From assembly GCF_014048465.1 (NCBI RefSeq), contig NZ_PDLY01000003.1, positions 248,001-312,000 on the forward strand: 64,000 bases of DNA. The letters are read 5' to 3'. Shown piece after piece: positions 53,309-63,893 of this stretch (positions within the stretch are counted from its first letter, which is position 1; every line of letters begins with the position of its first letter). This stretch comes from Bombella mellum. GTDB lineage: Bacteria > Pseudomonadota > Alphaproteobacteria > Acetobacterales > Acetobacteraceae. The notes beneath the pieces are model-generated. The model made no database searches. It was not told the DNA's origin and worked only from the letters and a program-made list of their open reading frames with translations. Position numbers and translations under genes: made by a program.

Positions 53309-54034
53309 ATGCAGTGGTATTACGAGCGTGATGGTCAGCAGGTCGGGCCGGTATCGCAGACCGAGATGGTCCGGCTGATCGTCCATCGTCGTATCCGTCC
53401 GCAGACCCTCGTCTGGCATCCGGGCTTCGGGGATGAGTGGCGGCCCGCCAGCAAGGCGGGGCTTGTGGCTCCATCCTCCAGCGTGAGGATCATGCTCACG
53501 AGGGGCGGTACGTCCAGCACCCCGGCTGTGGCCACAGGGGAGCAGGGCAACGTGTCCTCCATGTGGGCGTGGCTCATGCTGGTTCCGGGGCTGGTGGACC
53601 TGTTCCTGCTCGTGGCGGGGCAGCAGACGCGCTGGGCTGTCACGCCCGGTCGCCCGGTGACGGGCATTTGCATCTATGCCATCCTTTTCCTGACCCTGAT
53701 GAAGGACCGTCAGACGCTTTCCCGTGCGGGGGTCAGACCGCCGTCCTTCTGGTGGTGGCTGTTCCTGCCTGGCTATTTCTGGTGCCGCCGCAAGGTGCTG
53801 CGCCGGGGGAGTGCCCTGTTTGCCGCCTGCCTGTTTCTGGGCTTCGTGGAGGCAGCTACCCTTCTTTCCAGCCCGCCTCCGGGCTTTGAACCGTTTCTGC
53901 TCAGCCAGAAGCAGAAACCCGCCGCCGCACCGCATGAGATGCCTGACGGCCCGAAGAAAGAGGCTCCACGGCAGCAGGATCATGCCGGGGCAGGTGATCC
54001 GTCTTCTTCCTCCGAGGAACAGATACAACTCTGA
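53309..54034 (+). CDS. GYF-type domain integral membrane protein
   Basis: This is a 241-residue protein. Residues 1-52 form a GYF_2/DUF4339-like domain (WYYERDGQQVGPVSQTEMVR; TLVWHPGFGDEW), a small fold that usually binds proline-rich peptides. Three or four hydrophobic segments follow (LMLVPGLVDLFLLVAG; GICIYAILFLTLM; FWWWLFLPGYFW; ALFAACLFLGFVEA), then a charged Pro/Gln-rich tail. No specific function is assigned to this architecture. It starts 29 bp after the CsbD/DUF883-like gene and is probably co-transcribed with it. Confidence 0.75.
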   Translation: MQWYYERDGQQVGPVSQTEMVRLIVHRRIRPQTLVWHPGFGDEWRPASKAGLVAPSSSVRIMLTRGGTSSTPAVATGEQGNVSSMWAWLMLVPGLVDLFLLVAGQQTRWAVTPGRPVTGICIYAILFLTLMKDRQTLSRAGVRPPSFWWWLFLPGYFWCRRKVLRRGSALFAACLFLGFVEAATLLSSPPPGFEPFLLSQKQKPAAAPHEMPDGPKKEAPRQQDHAGAGDPSSSSEEQIQL

Positions 54035-54092
54035 CGGGTAGTGGGGAAAACGGGACGTTCCGTTCAGGTGCGGACGGAAAAATTTCCTTCTT

Positions 54093-54147
54093 GACTCATT
54101 TTATTTTTCAAAAGGTCTTTTCTTTCGAGTCGGAGTGATTCAGAATC
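54093..54147. promoter_or_regulatory. Cluster of four GANTC (CcrM) sites upstream of rnhB-ccrM
   Basis: GACTC (54093-54097), GAGTC (54127-54131), GATTC (54137-54141) and GAATC (54143-54147) fall within 55 bp, directly upstream of the operon that encodes the GANTC methyltransferase. At this base composition roughly one such site per 280 bp is expected. In Caulobacter the methylation state of GANTC sites in the ccrM promoter affects its transcription. The same kind of feedback is likely but not shown here. Confidence 0.6.
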
Positions 54148-54196
54148 GGCACGGATGAATGACGTGCCGTATGAAGCGAACGGAAGAAGGACCCTC

Positions 54197-54832
54197 ATGC
54201 CGGATTACAGCCTCGAAGGACAGTATGACGGGCATGTGGCCGGTGTGGATGAGGTCGGCCGTGGCCCTCTGGCAGGGCCGGTCGTGGCGGCTGCGGTGGT
54301 GTTCCGTGTTCCGCCGTCTCCTTACCTGTCCGGGCTGCTGGATGATTCCAAGAAGCTGACGGTCCGGCGGCGTGAGAAGGCTCATGCGGCCCTGCTGGCT
54401 GACAGGACGGTCTGTGCCGCCCTAGGGGCGGCCTCGGTCCCTGAGATTGACCGTCTGAACATAGGCCAGGCCTGCCATCTGGCGATGCGTCGGGCCATGT
54501 ATCGCCTTGCTGAGGAGCTGGGAGAATGGCCGGTGGCTGCCCTGATTGACGGCAACCGTGCGCCGGAGCTGCCCTGCCTGGTGGAGACGGTCGTCAGGGG
54601 GGATGGCAGGAGCCTTTCCATTGCTGCGGCCTCCATCCTTGCCAAGGTCGTGCGGGACAGGCTGATGGCCCGTCTTGCCGTCCGGCATGGCGACTATGGC
54701 TGGGAACGGAATGCCGGATACGGCACGGCACATCATCTGACAGGACTGAAAGAAGAGGGGATAACCCTTCATCACAGGCGCAGTTTTGCTCCCGTGAAGC
54801 AGATGATCGCAGCAAAGGTTCACGCAGCATGA
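54197..54832 (+). CDS. rnhB: Ribonuclease HII
   Basis: This 211-residue enzyme cleaves RNA in RNA-DNA hybrids and at single ribonucleotides in DNA. Motif [20 protein letters not shown] gives catalytic Asp18 and Glu19; the other acidic residues lie in LIDGNRAPE and in [11 protein letters not shown]. The ATG at 54197 is chosen because AAGAAGGA lies just upstream; an ATG at 54155 would add 14 residues without a ribosome site. Its stop overlaps the ccrM start (ATGA). The rnhB-ccrM pairing is common in alphaproteobacteria. Confidence 0.96.
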   Translation: MPDYSLEGQYDGHVAGVDEVGRGPLAGPVVAAAVVFRVPPSPYLSGLLDDSKKLTVRRREKAHAALLADRTVCAALGAASVPEIDRLNIGQACHLAMRRAMYRLAEELGEWPVAALIDGNRAPELPCLVETVVRGDGRSLSIAAASILAKVVRDRLMARLAVRHGDYGWERNAGYGTAHHLTGLKEEGITLHHRRSFAPVKQMIAAKVHAA

Positions 54833-55914
54833 AAGCGGATATGCCCCTTGACAGAATCCTACGTGGGGAATGTGTGGAGGTGATGAAAACCCTCCCGGAT
54901 GCAAGCGTGAACTGCGTGTTTGCCGATCCGCCCTATAACCTCCAGTTGCGAGGGGAGCTGCGTCGTCCCGATGAGACCGTGGTGGATGGCGTGGATGATG
55001 ACTGGGACAAGTTCGCCGGTTATGAGGCCTATGATCATTTCACGCGGGCCTGGCTGGGAGAGGCACGCCGTCTGCTGCACAAGGACGGCACCATCTGGGT
55101 GATCGGCTCATACCACAACATCTTCCGTCTCGGGACGATCATGCAGGACCTGGGGTTCTGGATCCTCAATGACATCATCTGGCGGAAATCGAACCCGATG
55201 CCGAATTTCCGGGGCCGCCGTTTCACGAACGCTCATGAGACCCTGATCTGGGCGGCCCGTGGCCCGGAAAGCCGGTACCGTTTCAACTATCAGGCGATGA
55301 AGGCCCTGAATGAGGACCTTCAGATGCGTTCAGACTGGTATCTGCCGCTCTGCACGGGCAATGAACGCCTGAAGAACGAACATGGTCTGAAGCTGCATCC
55401 GACCCAGAAGCCGGAAAGCCTCCTGCATCGCACCCTTCTGGCCTCGACCGTGGCGGATGACGTGGTGCTGGACCCTTTCTGTGGCACGGGGACGACACCA
55501 GCCGTGGCCAAGAAGCTGGGGCGTCGTTATCTCGCCATCGAGCGTCATCCGGATTACATCAGGGCGGCGGAGGCCCGTCTGGAGCGCGTGGAGGTCCTCC
55601 CGGCCGAACAGCTGGAGATCACCCCTGCGAAGAGGGAGCTGCCTCGCATTCCGTTCGGGTCTTTCGTGGAGAATGGCAGCCTTCCGGCTGGCACGATCGT
55701 CTATGACCGTCAACGCCGTCTGAAGGCCCGTGTCTCCCCGGACGGGACGCTCGTTTCCGGCCAGCATCGGGGATCCATCCACAAACTGGGTGCCCTGCTG
55801 ACCAATGCGGCCTCCTGCAATGGATGGACATTCTGGCATTTCGAGCGTGACGGCAAGTTCCTGCCCATCGACACGCTGCGTCAGGAAACGCACGAGCTGC
55901 GCCGCACGGCCTGA
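54829..55914 (+). CDS. ccrM: Cell cycle-regulated DNA adenine methyltransferase CcrM (GANTC)
   Basis: This 361-residue beta-class N6-adenine methyltransferase has DPPYNL at 33-38 before the AdoMet motif [18 protein letters not shown] (Asp215 onward), the beta-class order. The C-terminal CcrM-specific domain (about 270-361) has [20 protein letters not shown] and [20 protein letters not shown]. CcrM methylates the adenine of GANTC late in the cell cycle in Caulobacter and related bacteria, and it has no restriction partner, as here. It is coupled to rnhB by a 4-bp overlap, and a cluster of its own sites lies upstream of the operon. Confidence 0.97.
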   Translation: MKADMPLDRILRGECVEVMKTLPDASVNCVFADPPYNLQLRGELRRPDETVVDGVDDDWDKFAGYEAYDHFTRAWLGEARRLLHKDGTIWVIGSYHNIFRLGTIMQDLGFWILNDIIWRKSNPMPNFRGRRFTNAHETLIWAARGPESRYRFNYQAMKALNEDLQMRSDWYLPLCTGNERLKNEHGLKLHPTQKPESLLHRTLLASTVADDVVLDPFCGTGTTPAVAKKLGRRYLAIERHPDYIRAAEARLERVEVLPAEQLEITPAKRELPRIPFGSFVENGSLPAGTIVYDRQRRLKARVSPDGTLVSGQHRGSIHKLGALLTNAASCNGWTFWHFERDGKFLPIDTLRQETHELRRTA

Positions 55915-55944
55915 GAATGGGACTGCCCGAGAGGAAAGAGACGC

Positions 55945-56142
55945 ATGTTTGAGAGATATACCGAGCTGTTCATCGTGGCCATCGCTGCGGTCTTTGCCAT
56001 CCTGTTCCATGTGATCATCATGCGTCCGCAGAAGAAGTCCGCCTTCGTCTGTTTCTGCTGGGACCTGCTGATTTTTCTCATCTGTTTTGCAGGCATTTCG
56101 ATCATCTATTACAGTGCACTGCCGCTCATGGCCGCAGGCTGA
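55945..56142 (+). CDS. Small hypothetical membrane protein
   Basis: This 65-residue protein has two hydrophobic segments (LFIVAIAAVFAILFHVIIM; FCWDLLIFLICFAGISIIYY) joined by a short basic loop (RPQKKSA). I do not recognise a family. It starts 30 bp after ccrM with GAGAGGAAAGAGA upstream and ends before a strong terminator, so it may be the last gene of the rnhB-ccrM operon. Confidence 0.6.
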   Translation: MFERYTELFIVAIAAVFAILFHVIIMRPQKKSAFVCFCWDLLIFLICFAGISIIYYSALPLMAAG

Positions 56143-56167
56143 GTTTCCCCGATCACGGATACCCATG

Positions 56168-56204
56168 AAAAAGCCCTTCTTCGGCAGAGCCGGAGAAGGG
56201 CTTT
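56168..56204. terminator. Strong hairpin terminator between convergent genes
   Basis: AAAGCCCTTCTTCGGC (56170-56185) and GCCGGAGAAGGGCTTT (56189-56204) pair over 16 bp with one G-U and a 3-base loop. On the minus strand a run of five T's follows, so it best serves the ankyrin gene; it can also stop transcription from ccrM. Confidence 0.85.
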
Positions 56205-56231
56205 GGTGTAAGGGCTGCGGGGAAGAGGTCG

Positions 56232-56927
56232 TCAGTGCCGGGCCTGCCGGGCCGTCCGGGAAGAGGACGTGCTCCTGTGGCGGGTGTGTGCCACGGGGTG
56301 GGCCGTGTGTACAGGGTGGCTGCCTGTCCCCTGGGAGGCGGGACCGTTGAAACCGAGGAACCCGACGGATGGGACCGGATGGCCACGGTCTTCCACGATG
56401 GGTGGAGCCTTGGCCGTGAGGGCCGCCCGACCGTCAATGGCGATGTGCCCGGTCGGTGTTTCTTCATGCTCGACATTGGTGACGAGCCGACCGTCCGGGT
56501 TGTATGTCCTCAGGGACAGGAGCTGGAACATGATGTCATTCCGGCCAAGGTCGATGGCGAGGTCCAGCGGTGTCTGTTCCAGCACGTTACGGGCGTTGAT
56601 GTCCGCCCCCCGGCTGAGGGCCTCCTTGGCACCGATGAGCGATCCACGGTTGATGGCATCAAACAGGGCCGCCGTCGGGTTGATGTCCATGCGGGCATGG
56701 CTGCTGTCCCCATTGTCGCTGTCGGCACCGGGCAGGGCGGATGGTGGTGCGGCACGGCGGGCATCCTTGCGGGCCTCGGCCTGTTTCTGGGCGTCCATGG
56801 CGTCCTGCTCGGCCTCGGCTTCATCGGCAGACTGCGCATGGGCACGGTGGGGTGGAACCACCATGGAGACAGCCGCGAGACCGATGGCAAAAGCGAGACG
56901 GGGCAGGAATGAACTCAATGGGCGCAT
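56232..56927 (-). CDS. Secreted ankyrin-repeat protein
   Basis: From the ATG at 56927 this is 231 residues. A signal peptide (LPRLAFAIGLAAVSMVVPP) is likely cleaved after AHA at about residue 32. An acidic/Ala-rich linker follows, then two ankyrin-like repeats (NPTAALFDAINRGSLIGAKE; ARNVLEQTPLDLAIDLGRND). The C-terminal tail is rich in His, Ser and Arg and looks disordered. It is probably periplasmic and binds a partner protein. The open frame to 56993 would put 22 residues before the signal peptide. Confidence 0.8.
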   Translation of the reverse strand: MRPLSSFLPRLAFAIGLAAVSMVVPPHRAHAQSADEAEAEQDAMDAQKQAEARKDARRAAPPSALPGADSDNGDSSHARMDINPTAALFDAINRGSLIGAKEALSRGADINARNVLEQTPLDLAIDLGRNDIMFQLLSLRTYNPDGRLVTNVEHEETPTGHIAIDGRAALTAKAPPIVEDRGHPVPSVGFLGFNGPASQGTGSHPVHTAHPVAHTRHRSTSSSRTARQARH

Positions 56928-57050
56928 GATCGGGAACAGTGCCTTCTCTTCTACCAGCTGTGGGGATGGAGCCGGGTATATCATCTCAAGCATTGGCGGA
57001 GCCTGTCAAATTCGCAGGGATGCAGGCCACAACACGGGATCATGCCCGTT

Positions 57051-59156
57051 CTACCGTCCTTCACGCCACCAGCCAAGGGCCATCAGTGCAAGAATGAGGA
57101 CGAGGGCGAGCCACCCCGGCAGAAAGGCCGTGCTGGTACTCCCTGTGGAGAGGGGAGCCTGATGGAGTGGCAGTCCGGCCCAGTCCGACCCGTGCAGGGC
57201 ATGGCCTTCCACGACCTGTCTGATGGCTGGCGTGCCACCGGCCCCGAGCCAGAACACGCCTCCACCTGACCGCCCCGTCAGTGAAGACAGCTTCGTGGCA
57301 GTGCTGCGGAGGTCCTGATCTTCCAGAGGGTTGGCATCGGGCAGGGCTACGGTGGTGTTCAGGCCTCCCTGCTGGATGGTCCATATCTGTCCCGTCTGGT
57401 CGGAAAGGACGGGCAGGGACATGGACCCGGACCAGAGGCCCTGATGGTCAGGTTCCGGAGAGAGGGTGAGGGACGAGTGGTGACCGTCCGGACCGATGAT
57501 GTCAGCCTGCACGTCATGCAACGGCGTCAGGCTGGTGCGGGTGACGGAGAGCCGCCCCTGCTCGATGTGGGCGTCCAGCTGGTCCTCTTCCAGCTCGGGT
57601 TCCTTCATCAGCCAGTGTGACAGGCGGCGGAGCAGCTCGGCCTGTGGTCCGCCTCCCTTCTCGCCACGGGACCACAGCCATATCTGGTCGGAGAGCAGCA
57701 TGGCGACACGGCCCTGGCCCCGCTGGTCCAGTATGAGCAGGGGTGACCCGGAAGGCGTGGAGAGCAGGGTCCGCCCCTGTGTCTGGTCGGTACGGAGTGC
57801 CCTGTACCACGGCCCCCATTCCCGGCCCCACGGACCATTTTCCGGCAGGGCCTGCGTGACGGGATGGGAAAGTCCCAGAGCCGTGCGTCGGGGGGAGAAA
57901 GGCTGTGTGATGATGGCGTCATCCGCCGGAATGTGGGCCGGGAGGATGGACCCTACGGGCGTGTCCTGAAGGGTTCCCGGCTGTGTCATTTCCGGCCCGC
58001 CGACGACGAGCAGTCCACCACCCTTGCGCACGTAATGGGCGATGTTCTCCAGATAGCTTTCCGGCAGGATGTTCTGGTTGCGGAAGCCGTCTAGGATGAT
58101 GAGGTCGAAGCTGTTGATCTTCTGGGCGAAGAGTTCATGCGTGGGGAAAGGGATCAGGGCGAGATCGGAGAGGGGCGTGTCATCTTCCGTGTCGGGAGAG
58201 CGCAGGATGGTGAAGTGGACCAGATCGACGGATGGATCCGCTTTCAGCAGTGTCCGCCAGACACGGGCACCCTGGTTGGGCACGCCGGAGACGAGCAGGA
58301 CCCGCAGCCTGTCCCGGACACCCTGAAGCCGTATGATCGTGCTGTTGTTCCGTAGGGAGGCTTCCCCCTTGAGGGGGGAGGCCGTGAGTTCTTTCAGGGT
58401 GATTCCGGCATGGGTGACGGGAACGTCCAGCTCCACGGGCTGGCCGCTCTTCGTGTGGGCCAGTACGTCCGTCTGCCCATCCGGGCGGTGCTCCAGAATG
58501 TCCACGGGCTGTCCGTCAGGCGTGCCCAGATCGTCCACCTGGACACGGATGTGGGCCGTCTGCCCGATGATGACATAGGGCGGAGCACTGAGAACCCGCA
58601 GCCGCCGGTCCGTTTCTTCCCCCCGTGCGGAGAGCAGGAGGTGCAGGGGGATGATGCGTCCCGTGGCATCCTTGAGGGAAGGCGGCAGCTGATCGGGAAT
58701 GTCATGGTCCATTCCGTCCGTCAGCAGGAAGATTCCGGCCGGACTGTTCAGTGACAGGGCCGCATGGTCTATGGCCTCGAAGAGGCGTGTGCCCTGTCCG
58801 CCACCACCGGGAACTTCAATCTGGTGGAGGGTCAGCCCGTGCAGTTTCCGGCCCTGTTCCAGCAGCTGGCTGCGGGCCTGTTCCACGAGTTTCCGTCTTT
58901 CTCCGATGCTCATGGAGGGAGACACGTCCACCACGAGGAGGGCGTCCTGTGGCTGGGTCTGCATGTGGGGGTGCGTCAGGCGGGGGTTGGCCAGCCAGAG
59001 CAGCCCGAGAAGGATCGCTCCCGTCCGCCATGCGACACCCCGTCCGCCCCGGATGGTTCCGTAAAGGCCGGGCAGAAGAGAGATGACGGCGAGTGCTGCC
59101 AGCAGCCAGAGAGGCAGGAATGGTGCCCAGATGATGGAGGACAGTATGCCTGTCAT
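57051..59156 (-). CDS. VWA-like domain membrane protein of the MoxR operon
   Basis: This 701-residue protein has two N-terminal membrane helices (LWLLAALAVISLLPGLYG; WRTGAILLGLLWLANP). A von Willebrand A-like domain follows with the metal-site motif DVSPSMS, and then a glutamine amidotransferase-like segment (LIILDGFRNQNILPESYLEN; YVRKGGGLLVVGGPEM). A C-terminal helix (PGWLALVLILALMALGWW) ends it. The layout matches the large membrane proteins encoded with MoxR and DUF58 genes in alphaproteobacteria. Its start overlaps the stop of the DUF4159 gene. The precise function is unknown. Confidence 0.85.
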   Translation of the reverse strand: MTGILSSIIWAPFLPLWLLAALAVISLLPGLYGTIRGGRGVAWRTGAILLGLLWLANPRLTHPHMQTQPQDALLVVDVSPSMSIGERRKLVEQARSQLLEQGRKLHGLTLHQIEVPGGGGQGTRLFEAIDHAALSLNSPAGIFLLTDGMDHDIPDQLPPSLKDATGRIIPLHLLLSARGEETDRRLRVLSAPPYVIIGQTAHIRVQVDDLGTPDGQPVDILEHRPDGQTDVLAHTKSGQPVELDVPVTHAGITLKELTASPLKGEASLRNNSTIIRLQGVRDRLRVLLVSGVPNQGARVWRTLLKADPSVDLVHFTILRSPDTEDDTPLSDLALIPFPTHELFAQKINSFDLIILDGFRNQNILPESYLENIAHYVRKGGGLLVVGGPEMTQPGTLQDTPVGSILPAHIPADDAIITQPFSPRRTALGLSHPVTQALPENGPWGREWGPWYRALRTDQTQGRTLLSTPSGSPLLILDQRGQGRVAMLLSDQIWLWSRGEKGGGPQAELLRRLSHWLMKEPELEEDQLDAHIEQGRLSVTRTSLTPLHDVQADIIGPDGHHSSLTLSPEPDHQGLWSGSMSLPVLSDQTGQIWTIQQGGLNTTVALPDANPLEDQDLRSTATKLSSLTGRSGGGVFWLGAGGTPAIRQVVEGHALHGSDWAGLPLHQAPLSTGSTSTAFLPGWLALVLILALMALGWWREGR

Positions 59157-61903
59157 GGAGCCTCGCTTTCATCGGTTCCGTCCGGGCTGTCATCGTCCCC
59201 GTTCCTGAGGCGTTTCAGCATTTCCGGGTAGTGACGCTGGTCGTTCTTGTAGTTTCCTGTCAGGGCATAGATGATGGTGTTGAAGCCGAAGCGGTAGGCC
59301 AGAGTACGCTGGCTTTCCCCGTCCGGAATGACGGCAAAGGGATGTTCTCCGTTCTGGTCCACGGCCCAGGCGTGTGCCCAGTCGGCATTGCCGATGATGA
59401 CGGGGCTGACATCTTCGCTGTCTTCATTTCCCTGTCGGGCGACATAGACGGGCTGACCGGCGATGCGGCCGGGGAAATCATGCAGCAGGTAGAAGGTGTG
59501 GGACAGGGTGTGCTGGTCGTTCAGGGTGGTGAGGGGCGGTATGGGCAGCCCTTCCGTGGCGGCCCGGAGGGCTGTGCGGGTGGCGTGGCCATCCGTGCCA
59601 TCCATGTCGCTCCCGGCTCCCATCTCGTCAATCAGGATCATGCCATTATGCTGGATGTAGTTCTTCAGGGCGGCCCTACCGGCAGCATCCAGACGGGTTC
59701 CGGGTGTGATAGGCCAGTAGAGGAGAGGATAGAAGGCCAGATCATCCTGCCCCGGCACGACCCCCACGGGACTGTCCAGATGGGTGGTGCTGCGCTGGTT
59801 CAGGAAGCGTGTCAGGCCTTCCAGCCCCTGCTGGACGGCATCATCCGTCGCACTGTCACCGGTCTGGACATGGGCGAGACGGATGGCCAGGGCCGCCGGG
59901 GGGACAGACTGTGAGGCGGGAGCTGTCTGGTCGGTCGTGGCGGCCTGGAGGGGCTGGATGCCAAGCAGTCCAATCCCCAGACAGAGGGCTGCGGATCGGG
60001 AGAAACGGAACAGGCCGGAACGGGCAAGGGACAAGAGAAGGTCCAGAAGCAGCAGCCCCAGAGCCGGCAGCATGAGGATCGGCCAGAGCGGCCGTTCCGG
60101 CACGGCCTGTCCGGCTGGCCTGATCTGGCCTAGGGCGGGTTCATCCGCCAGCGGTGGCTGGTGGTCGGCCAGATTGAGCGGATGATGCTGTGCGGCCCCG
60201 CCATAGAAGCCGACGGGGTGCAGGGCCTCGACGGACTGTCCGTCCATCCTGAGTACCGGCCGGACGGTCGGTGGTGGTGGGACGAGTGTCTTGTCGGAAT
60301 TCAGGATCCGCCACGGGGCCAGACTGTCTGACGGGGCATGGTCTGAAATATCCCGTTTCTGCATGACGGGTGTGCGGGTGACGAGGCGTTCCATCATCTG
60401 GGGGAACAGGCCGGAGAGGGGCAGGCTGGACCAGTCCGCCGTTGGCGTGACGTGGAAAAGAATGATCAGCCCCTGCCCTTCCTGCCGGGCGGTCACGAGG
60501 GGGGTGCCGTCCGTCAGTGTGGCCCAGACGTGGCGGGACAGATCGTCCGTGGGCTGGGCCAGAAGCTGACGGGAAATGGTGGCGTCATCCGGAACGGTCA
60601 GTCCGGCGAAAGGGGTGTCCGCTGGGAAGGGGGCTAGCTTCTGGGGGCTGCCCCACGACATCGGGCCGCCGAGCTGTCTCATGCCGGAGAGGAGCGGCAC
60701 GGGCAGAAGGGCGGCCTCGTCCCCCTGCATGTCCTGCTGGCTCTGTCTGGCCAGTTCCGGTCCGGCAAAGCGGATCAGGATTCCGCCCTTGCGGACCCAG
60801 CCGAGCATGTCTTTCAGGGCGGTCCCGGAGAGGGAGCCATCCGTGGCGATGATGATGTCTGGGTGGCGAGGCAGGAGGCTGTCCAGAGATCCTTCCTGAT
60901 AGGGGGTGATGGCCTGCATGGCCCGGGCCAGATAGAAACTACTGCCTGTTAGCGGCGTGTCGTCGCCGCTGGTGCGCAACAGGCCCACCCGGTGCTGCTC
61001 CGCCCTGCCGGGCAGGAGGACCATGCCCGCCGGGCCGGGAACGGAGGGAAGACTGAAGGCATCGGCCTGGTCCGGGTCAGGCAGGGTATGCCGGGTTCCG
61101 GTGGAAAGCGATGCGGCGGACCGTCCGGCAAGATGGCCGTCTTTTTCCAGCGTCATGCCCAGCAGGCGGAGTGTCCGTTTCGGGCAGTCGGGGAGCGTTT
61201 CAGCCAGTGCCGTCAGCTGGCGGTTCTGCTGGACGGAAAGACGGATGAGGTCGCAGCGGGGCCAGCGTATGTCATCGGTGTGGTGTGCCGGATGAAGGGC
61301 CGCACGCAGGGCGTCATCCCCCGGCTGGGCCAGACCGTCAGACAGGCTGATCACGGTGGCTTCATGCAGGTCTTGGGCGAGGCCCTGCATCTGCCGTGCG
61401 AGGGCCTGCCGGTCTCCCGGCCATGTATGGGGCGACAGACCGGAAAGGAACTGTTGCAGGGCGGCCCGGTCGGCAGGCTGGAAGGGACGGGGCATGTGGC
61501 CGTCCGCATCCGGCGTGCTGAGCAGCAGGGTGACCTGTCCGCCGGAGCGGAGTGTGGCTTCTCCCAGGGCGAGGGCGGTCTGCCTGCGTTCTTCCCAGTG
61601 AGGGATGGCCGCCCAGCCGTCATCCAGAATGAGGACCAGTTTCTGCGGGGGCTGCCGGTCCTGCCGGGGAATGAGGAGGGGGCGGGAGAAGGCCAGGATG
61701 AGCAGGGTCAGGGCGGTCAGGCGCAGGAGAAGGAGCCAGAGCGGCGTGCGGGCCGCATCCTGCCTGACGGGCGAGAGGGACCGGAGAAGGACGAGGGATG
61801 GGAAACGCTGTTTCCGGGGCTGTGGCGGGATTGCCCGGACCAGCCACCACAGGGCGGGCAGGAGAAGAAGGAACAGTAGCAGGTAGGGAGACAGGAACGT
61901 CAT
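59153..61903 (-). CDS. BatA-like / DUF4159 domain membrane protein
   Basis: This 916-residue protein starts with a BatA/aerotolerance N-terminal region (FLSPYLLLFLLLLPALWWLV; QRFPSLVLLRSLSPVRQDAA). A VWA-like region covers about 90-250 (KLVLILDDGWAAIPHWEERR), a second membrane helix is near 610-640 (LWPILMLPALGLLLLDLLLS), and a DUF4159 domain lies at the C-terminus (LLYWPITPGTRLDAAGRAAL; MILIDEMGAGSD). It belongs to the MoxR-DUF58-DUF4159 cluster of alphaproteobacteria, thought to act with the MoxR ATPase at the envelope. It overlaps both neighbours by 4 bp. The domain boundaries are estimates. Confidence 0.85.
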   Translation of the reverse strand: MTFLSPYLLLFLLLLPALWWLVRAIPPQPRKQRFPSLVLLRSLSPVRQDAARTPLWLLLLRLTALTLLILAFSRPLLIPRQDRQPPQKLVLILDDGWAAIPHWEERRQTALALGEATLRSGGQVTLLLSTPDADGHMPRPFQPADRAALQQFLSGLSPHTWPGDRQALARQMQGLAQDLHEATVISLSDGLAQPGDDALRAALHPAHHTDDIRWPRCDLIRLSVQQNRQLTALAETLPDCPKRTLRLLGMTLEKDGHLAGRSAASLSTGTRHTLPDPDQADAFSLPSVPGPAGMVLLPGRAEQHRVGLLRTSGDDTPLTGSSFYLARAMQAITPYQEGSLDSLLPRHPDIIIATDGSLSGTALKDMLGWVRKGGILIRFAGPELARQSQQDMQGDEAALLPVPLLSGMRQLGGPMSWGSPQKLAPFPADTPFAGLTVPDDATISRQLLAQPTDDLSRHVWATLTDGTPLVTARQEGQGLIILFHVTPTADWSSLPLSGLFPQMMERLVTRTPVMQKRDISDHAPSDSLAPWRILNSDKTLVPPPPTVRPVLRMDGQSVEALHPVGFYGGAAQHHPLNLADHQPPLADEPALGQIRPAGQAVPERPLWPILMLPALGLLLLDLLLSLARSGLFRFSRSAALCLGIGLLGIQPLQAATTDQTAPASQSVPPAALAIRLAHVQTGDSATDDAVQQGLEGLTRFLNQRSTTHLDSPVGVVPGQDDLAFYPLLYWPITPGTRLDAAGRAALKNYIQHNGMILIDEMGAGSDMDGTDGHATRTALRAATEGLPIPPLTTLNDQHTLSHTFYLLHDFPGRIAGQPVYVARQGNEDSEDVSPVIIGNADWAHAWAVDQNGEHPFAVIPDGESQRTLAYRFGFNTIIYALTGNYKNDQRHYPEMLKRLRNGDDDSPDGTDESEAP

Positions 61904-62820
61904 GAATGCCCCCGCAGGAAGTGGTGGCAGGCGGCCAGTACGGGCAGGGCGGGCTGGTCCGTGACATGGAAGCGGAAGAAAGGCGTCTGTCCCCGTCCAG
62001 CCCTTTTGAACTGGCGGAAATGGTCCGTCAGTCGAGTCTGGTAGGCGTCATGGAGGCTTTCCGTGGCGGGAAGGGTCAGGTCAGGTTCCGCCTCGCAGCT
62101 CGTGAACTGGACGGACCCGCTGAACGGCAGGTGGTGTTCCTGCGGGTCCAGCACGGCCAGCAGGGCGGTGCGGCCGGGATGGGTGGCCAGACAGGCAAGG
62201 AAGTGCTGCACCATGCTCTCATCCCAGAGGAAGTCACTGACCACCAGAAGGGCGGCGCGAGGTGGCATGCCAGCAAGGCCGGGCAGCACGGCGTCCTGTC
62301 CAGTTCCGTCCCGGGTGGGAAGCTGCATGAGGGCATGGGCCAGACGGGACAGGGCCTGATGGCCCGAGAAACGGGGCCGGGAGCCGGGGATGCCCACATC
62401 CTCTCCACCCAGCAGGGCTGCCTGCCCGAGGGCGAGGGCGTCCCCCAAGGCGGCCTCATGTTTCGTGGGCAGGGAGGCGGCGGACCGCCATCGCATGGAG
62501 GCGGAGGGATCGACCCAGATGAAGAGTGGCCGGGGGGTGTGCTGTTCCTGTTCACGGACCCATAGCAGGTCCGGTTCCGGTGACCGGGCGGACTGTTTCC
62601 AGTCGATCAGGGACGCCGGTTCCGTCGGCTGGTGGGGGCGGAACTGCCAGAATTCATGGCCATCTCCCGCCCTGCGGTTGCCGTGCGGTCCGCTGCGCAG
62701 CTGCCGTGCCAGCCCGTGGGCTGACAGGACCAGCTCCGGCAGGGACACATGATGAGGGGGCGTGTCGTGCTCTTTGCGGGAGCCGAACAGCCGCCGGAAG
62801 AAGGAAGGTGAGCTGGCCAT
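61900..62820 (-). CDS. DUF58 domain protein
   Basis: This 306-residue protein carries the DUF58 signature GDGHEFWQFRPHQPTEPASL followed by IDWKQSARSPEPDLLWVREQ, then a VWA-like fold (RPLFIWVDPSASMRW has the D-x-S-x-S metal site). DUF58 proteins are the usual partner of MoxR ATPases, probably as adaptor or substrate-binding subunits. It starts 35 bp after moxR and overlaps the DUF4159 gene (ATGA). Confidence 0.92.
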   Translation of the reverse strand: MASSPSFFRRLFGSRKEHDTPPHHVSLPELVLSAHGLARQLRSGPHGNRRAGDGHEFWQFRPHQPTEPASLIDWKQSARSPEPDLLWVREQEQHTPRPLFIWVDPSASMRWRSAASLPTKHEAALGDALALGQAALLGGEDVGIPGSRPRFSGHQALSRLAHALMQLPTRDGTGQDAVLPGLAGMPPRAALLVVSDFLWDESMVQHFLACLATHPGRTALLAVLDPQEHHLPFSGSVQFTSCEAEPDLTLPATESLHDAYQTRLTDHFRQFKRAGRGQTPFFRFHVTDQPALPVLAACHHFLRGHS

Positions 62821-62855
62821 GTCCGTGTTTCTGAAACCGCCGTGATGAAGCCGGT

Positions 62856-63893
<1,038 letters not shown>

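Noticed and set aside
54155-54196. An earlier rnhB start at 54155
   Set aside because: It lacks a ribosome site and adds 14 residues before the usual N-terminus, while the ATG at 54197 has a well-placed AAGAAGGA. It remains possible.
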